Positions 59,061 through 64,000 of a stretch of DNA of 64,000 nt are shown here, in pieces. Each line of letters starts with the position of its first letter. Within the stretch, counting starts at the first letter, position 1. Under the pieces are notes generated by a model, which was not told the DNA's origin, did no database searches, and saw only the letters and a list, made by a program, of their open reading frames with translations. The position numbers and the translations under genes are program-made. The DNA is from Timema cristinae (lineage: Eukaryota > Arthropoda > Insecta > Phasmatodea > Timematidae). The stretch spans positions 22,765 to 86,764 of the forward strand of contig JBCFYV010000276.1 of assembly GCA_039000515.1 (NCBI GenBank), read 5' to 3'.

Positions 59061-61009
59061 TTTTTATCAAAAATGTATTTAAAACCTTGTAATTTTTTTT
59101 TCCTTGTTTTTCATTTAAAATAATTAAACTGATTTGTTAAACTTAAATAAATTTTTCTTTTTCCCCATCCTTCCCCCCCAAAACTTCCCTATTTAACTTT
59201 TTTTTAATTTTTAACGTAACTTCTTTATAGAAAGTGCCCCCAACATTTGCTTGGGGGGAAAAAATTTGTGAGCCCAAATTTAAGAAAAACCACTATCAGT
59301 GAAAAACCCAAGGGTATCAAACCCCTTTAATCTCCCTTTTGGGGGTTTGTTTGGTTTTTCAATGACTGGCCGTTTTCCTTTGGGGCCACCGAGGCTGGGT
59401 AAAATTTTGAATTATTTCTAGAGAAATATTTTTTTTGGGAAAATTCTCAAACATGATCCTCTGTAACTTTTTAAAAAAAAAGAACCCATTTTTAAATTTC
59501 CCAACTAATTGAGAAAATATTGTTTTTTTTTTTCAGGGGGGGAAATGGTCCCAAATTTAAATTGCGAAGGGGACCTAGGGGAAAAATTTGAAGAATAAAA
59601 TGTTGAGGCGGGACCCCGAATCAACACCAGCTCCCAGTAAAACCCAAAAGTATCTGTGATTCCACGCAAGAGAATAGCTACACGGGAAAGGGATAAACGT
59701 CCCAACAAATTTTTTTGAAATGCTTAAGACAATTAAGGGGGTATATGGAAGGTTACTAACTTTTTGGGAAATAAATGGTTGGGGCCAAAGCTATAGAAAT
59801 TTAGTATAGAAGAAAGAACAAATTTTTTGAAAGTGATATTTTGGGTTTTGGTTTGTTTGTTAAGTCAAACAGGTTTTTTTCCCACCCTTTTCACCTGCAT
59901 GCAATTATTTTTGTAAGAAAATTGCCGGGACATCCCAACAAAAAGAAAAGGTCTTTAATGCTTTGGAAAAAAGGGTTTCAGCCTCCTGAGGGTATTCCTT
60001 TTTTTATTAAGGTTCTAGAGCCTGTAAATGTTTCCCCCCTTTATTTTTTTTAAGTTTTTGATCTAAAAGGGCTTCCCCACCCAAAGTGCTTTTGAAATTC
60101 AGGGAGGTTTTAATTTTTTTTAAATCGGCTGAAAAATGCGTAGTCTTCTTTTTTTTAAAAATTATCGGGAATTTTTTTTTAAAGTTAAAACAATTCAAGT
60201 TGTAGCATTGGGCGACTTTCGTTTTAAAAAAAAAACTGGACTAAACTTACCCCCTTTGTATGCTGGCGGACCGGGGCGGGAAAAAAAACAATAGTTTTCG
60301 TTTTAAAATTCCTGAAGCAGGGGAAAAAAAAAACATGACCGTCAAAAATGTGCGCGAAAAATGCGCCGAATTCCTTTTTGGGGGAAAAAAAAAAAAAGCG
60401 CGTTGGAAAAAAAAACCCCAAACGGAATTTTTTCCCCAACGACATCGGAAATTTTTCCCCAAACTATGTTGGCCCTGGGGCAAATATGTGTTTATTTATC
60501 TAAATTGTGCCCTTCCCCCCGGGTTTTCCCGTCTTTTCCTTCTGGGGGTTTTTTTGGGATATATTCTGGTGTTGGGAACCCAAAAGGAGACACAAATTTG
60601 GGCCCCGTTTTATTTAGGGAAAAAGAAGTCCGGGGGAAAGAGGGGGGAAATTGGGGATTTCTTTTTTATTTTTAATTTTTTGGGGTTAAATTTAAATTTT
60701 TTTATTTTTTAGGGCCTGGTTTTTAAATTTTAAAAAAAAAAGGGGGGAAAATTTTTGGGTTTTTTTTTTTTTGGGCCTTCTTTCTTTTAACTTGGGGGGT
60801 AAGGGGTTAAAGGGTCTTTTCGGTTGTTTCGTTTGGGTTGTGGGGTTTGGGGGGTTTATTTAAAGGGGTTTAATGGGGTTTTTTTTTTCGGGGGGGGAAA
60901 TATTTAAATTTTTGGGGGGCCGGGAAATTTTAAAAAAATTTGGGGGGTTTTCTAAATTGTTGGTTTTTTTGCCTGGATTTGGAAAAAGGGGTTTTTTTAA
61001 AAAAATTTT

Positions 61010-61350
61010 AAAGGTAAACTAACTTGTTTTTTATTTGCAACCCGGGTTTTATTGATGGCCGAAAAATTTAAAATTTTAAAAATTTAAACAAACTTGTTGT
61101 TTATTTGCAAGTGCCATTACTGATGGACGAGTGTTTAAAAGGGTTGAAGGTAAAAAAATTTTTTGTTGTTTTTTTGCAACGTGCCATTACTGATGGCGGT
61201 TTTTTTAAAAGGGTTTTTAAGGGGAAAACCCAAACTTTTTTTGTTTATTTGAAACAGGGAAATTTACTGATGGGTCGAGTGTTCAAAGGTTTAAAGGAAA
61301 ACAAAACTCGTTGTTTTTTTTGCAACATGCCATTACTGGGCCCCGAGTTT
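61010..61350. repeat. Tandem repeat of about 75-85 bp, four to five units
   Basis: Units contain CTTGTTGTTTATTTGCAA, TGCCATTACTGATGG and GAGTGTTTAAAGG; starts are near 61017, 61089, 61155, 61240 and 61308. Homopolymer noise prevents an exact consensus. Confidence 0.7.
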
Positions 61351-64000
61351 TAAAAAATTTTTGGGGGGTTTTTGTATGATGTTAGTTAGGGGCACGAATT
61401 GGGAATAATTTCATTTGTTGGATTCGAGCAGGGTTTAGGGCTTAGGGTTCTGGGAGTTTAAGGGAAAAGGACCCCCGGGTTAAATTTGACTTTGGAAATT
61501 TCATGGGTTGGGAAAATTTTTAAAAGGGGTTAATTTGAAAAATTTGGGTTTTGGTCTTTTGGATGTGAAGCCCCCGGGTTAATTTTTGGACCTTTAGAAA
61601 TTTAAACGCAAAGGGAAAAATTTTTTTTTTTCTTTTTTTAAAATTTAAAACGTTGAAAATATCTTATATGTTGCTAAAATTTTTTTGGCAACGTTATGAT
61701 AGTTTATGGGTTCATATATTTCTATGTTTTTTTATTTTTGAAATTTATTTTTAATTTTTAATTTTTTTTGAATTTTGATAATTATTTTTTTTTGTGAGAA
61801 TTTTAATAAATCCCAAACATAACAGTTTTTCAGCTATATTTTTTATGACTGCCCCCCAAAACCCTAGGTTTTTAAAATTTAAATTTTTTTATTTTTTTTT
61901 TTAGGGTTTTCACATAAAAAAAGCTTTTAAGCATTTTTTTAACTAAATTTGGGGTTTAGAATGCCCTTTATGGTAAATCGCAACTGGTGAAGTTGCGGGC
62001 TTGGGTTTTTCTTTTTTTTGGGGCCTAAAAAATTAAAAGCTTTTGCCTCCAAGATGGGCTCCAGGGTTCCCCCCTTTTAGGGTTGTTTTTTGCTGTTTTT
62101 TTTGAACCCCCTTTCCCCTTTTTGGGGGTTTTAAAAAATATTGCCTTTTTCAAGATTTTTAAAAACTGTATTGGTTTTCAAATTTTTTTTGCACAATTTG
62201 TTTTTCCCCCCCTAAAAATTTATTTTTTGTTTAAGTCTTATCTTTTTTTTTTTGAACTTTTAATGTTTATTAAAAGATGTAAAAAAAAATTTTTTTAAAA
62301 TTTTTCATTTAATACCGTTATAGTGTTTAATTTTTGTTAAAAAGGGCAAACAAAATTATGAAAAATTTTTTGTAAATTGAGTCCCCCCTTGGGGAAGACT
62401 TTTCATGGTTTTGGGAAAAGGCCCCTTTCGTATAAAACATTTGTTGAAAAAAAAGCCAAAGGGTTTGGGAAAAACCCTTTTTCCCTTAAATCCCAAAAAT
62501 CAAATTTTATTAGGTATCAAATTCGTGGGTGTTTTTTTGGGTGAAGTTCATATCTGACCACTCACAGATTTAAATTTTAAATCTTTGGTTTTTAAAATTG
62601 AACCACTGTACATTTCACGATTTGAAAAAAAATGTTTTCATCAAGCACCCCCGTAACTCCCTTTTTTTTGTTTTCCGTAAATAGTTTGGGTATTTAAAAA
62701 TACATGGGAAAAAGCAAAATTAGCGAAAGAGAGGGGGATATTGCCTCCACAAAAACAAAAAAAGCGGGGAACTACGGTTTTAAAGGGGGAATACTTTTAC
62801 TCTTAGATACCCGGTTTCAAGTAAAATTCCCAAATTTAAACCCAAAAGGGCCCTTTGGGGTATTTTTTGTATCAGCGTAACGATACTTCTTTCCCTGATT
62901 CGATACACTGATTTGACCTAAATTTTAAAGCCTATAAGATAAATGATCGTTTCAAAGTAAGGTTTTTTTACCTACTTCATAAGGTTTTTCTTTCCCAAAA
63001 AAATGTAATATTTTTACTATCTACCCTTTTTTTTTATAGTTATGAACTTCCATTTTTAAACTTTTTTTATTTATTTAATTCCCGAAACCAAAAATAAAGC
63101 TAATAGCCCATATTAAATTTAAACAGAATTTTTAATAACATATTTTAATATAACCAAAGATTTTACTTTTGTTTTTCACTTTTTTACCTGTGAAAATTAA
63201 AAATTTTTTATCCTCTATGCAAAAAGGGGTATTGAAACCCCAAATTGCATATTAATTTAATATTTTCCCCAAAAGAGAAACAGGCTTTGTTCAAAAACAT
63301 TGCCAAGAAACCCGTAAGATGTCCCTTCAGAATCTAGCAGTCAACCAACCCTTTTGGTTTTCACGCTTTGGTTTCCCTTTGCAAGGTGTGGGGTTCATGT
63401 CTAATCGTTTGGGAAAGAGATCAGTGGACAGACCCATATTTCTTTTCCCCTGGGTAAGCTAAACCCCTTTTGCTTGGTTTTTCCCCGTAAAGTTTTAAAA
63501 AGGGGGCAAAAAGGTTTTTCTCCTTTAAAAACTTCTTTTTGTTTATTAGATTGGGCAAATTAAAAATGTTTAAAAGTATGTAGATTACCGAAAAAAGGGG
63601 AGCAATTTAAAACTACAGGGTTGCAGACGGAATGGGTGGCGGGGAGTTTTAGCATGCTTATTTTGGATGAAGTGTTTAGCTTGGACGGAAAGGTAAAAAA
63701 ACGTTCACAACCAAATTTTATTATTTCTTCTACAATTCAACCTTTCTTAGCCTTTGGCTATTTTTTTGAATTTTAAACAAGATAAACTGAAATTTTTTTT
63801 TTAATTGCTGGGCTGACTGATGGGGACGGTGGGGTAAAATTAAAAAAATGGTTTTTTAAAAATTTAGAATGAAATTAATTAAATTTTCCTCCATTCAACT
63901 TTTTTAAAAAAAAACACACACTACTGGATTCAATTTCGGCTTTTTTTGTTTAAATTCCGGCTTTTGTAAACAAATACCTTTCCTTTAAGGGGGACCTGGT

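Larger units (their letters stand above)
43720..64000. other. Low-confidence sequence: unpolished consensus, reading frames not usable
   Basis: From about 43.72 kb nearly every line contains runs of four or more of each base, including C and G runs that are rare before this point. Both strands give random frames rich in Lys, Phe, Gly and Pro doublets. This is the look of low-coverage long-read consensus with homopolymer errors. I annotate no gene here. Repeats still visible are listed separately. Local quality seems somewhat better at about 58.4-59.1 kb, 61.0-61.4 kb and 62.5-63.7 kb. Confidence 0.85.

Noticed and set aside
60260..60712. A 150-codon frame rich in lysine
   Set aside because: Encoded by A and G runs in the low-quality part, with overlapping frames on both strands.

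Overview
The window looks like nuclear DNA of an arthropod, most likely an insect and possibly a hemipteran. It is AT-rich and intron-rich. The only clear host gene is a retinol-dehydrogenase-type short-chain dehydrogenase split by canonical GT/AG introns. Almost everything else recognisable is transposable-element or satellite DNA: Ty3/Gypsy, Copia, Jockey and other LINE pieces, hAT, pogo and Harbinger-like pieces, tRNA-derived SINEs, and an element carrying a domain I recall as DUF7869. Species assignment is inference from this element mix; no mitochondrial, rRNA or intact tRNA marker is present.

Layout. 1-1420: a possible MITE at the window edge and a decayed hAT transposase end. 2108-13541: three consecutive minus-strand exons of the dehydrogenase (13541-13376, 2469-2361, 2253-2108). 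The 10.9-kb intron between the first two holds a complete LTR element at 3012-9251, a Gypsy integrase tail and an internally deleted Jockey LINE. The LTR element has about 99.6 percent identical LTRs and a CAGT target duplication, carries only a broken gag, and has no visible pol. 15273-19350: about 100 copies of a 40-bp minisatellite. 19663-24853: a pogo-type element, a LINE 3' end, a SINE, and a 631-bp hAT MITE with an 8-bp target duplication. 24900-31070: a DUF7869-type pseudogene, a Copia pol end, two MITEs and a MADF-domain remnant. 31070-41960: mainly AT-rich DNA with a THAP-like exon, SINEs and palindrome arrays. 41966-43735: a 145-bp satellite interrupted by a probable solo LTR.

From about 43.7 kb to the end the sequence changes character. 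Homopolymer blocks of all four bases crowd every line, which is what unpolished low-coverage long-read consensus looks like. Reading frames there should not be believed. Repeat structure still shows through: a diverged inverted repeat of at least 600 bp per arm at about 44.34-44.99 kb and 58.34-59.06 kb, a direct duplication at 45.5/46.2 kb, and a short tandem array at 61 kb.

The most interesting leads are these. First, two separate DUF7869-related elements share a recurring 19-base motif, and in one of them the motif lies inside 34-bp terminal inverted repeats flanked by a 4-bp target duplication. Second, a gag-only LTR element moved recently although its gag is already broken. Third, multiple primer-binding-site-like motifs are arrayed in two different LTRs. 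Fourth, there is a roughly 14.7-kb inverted-repeat-bounded block in the poor-quality part. There is no operon structure; the genes do not form a pathway.
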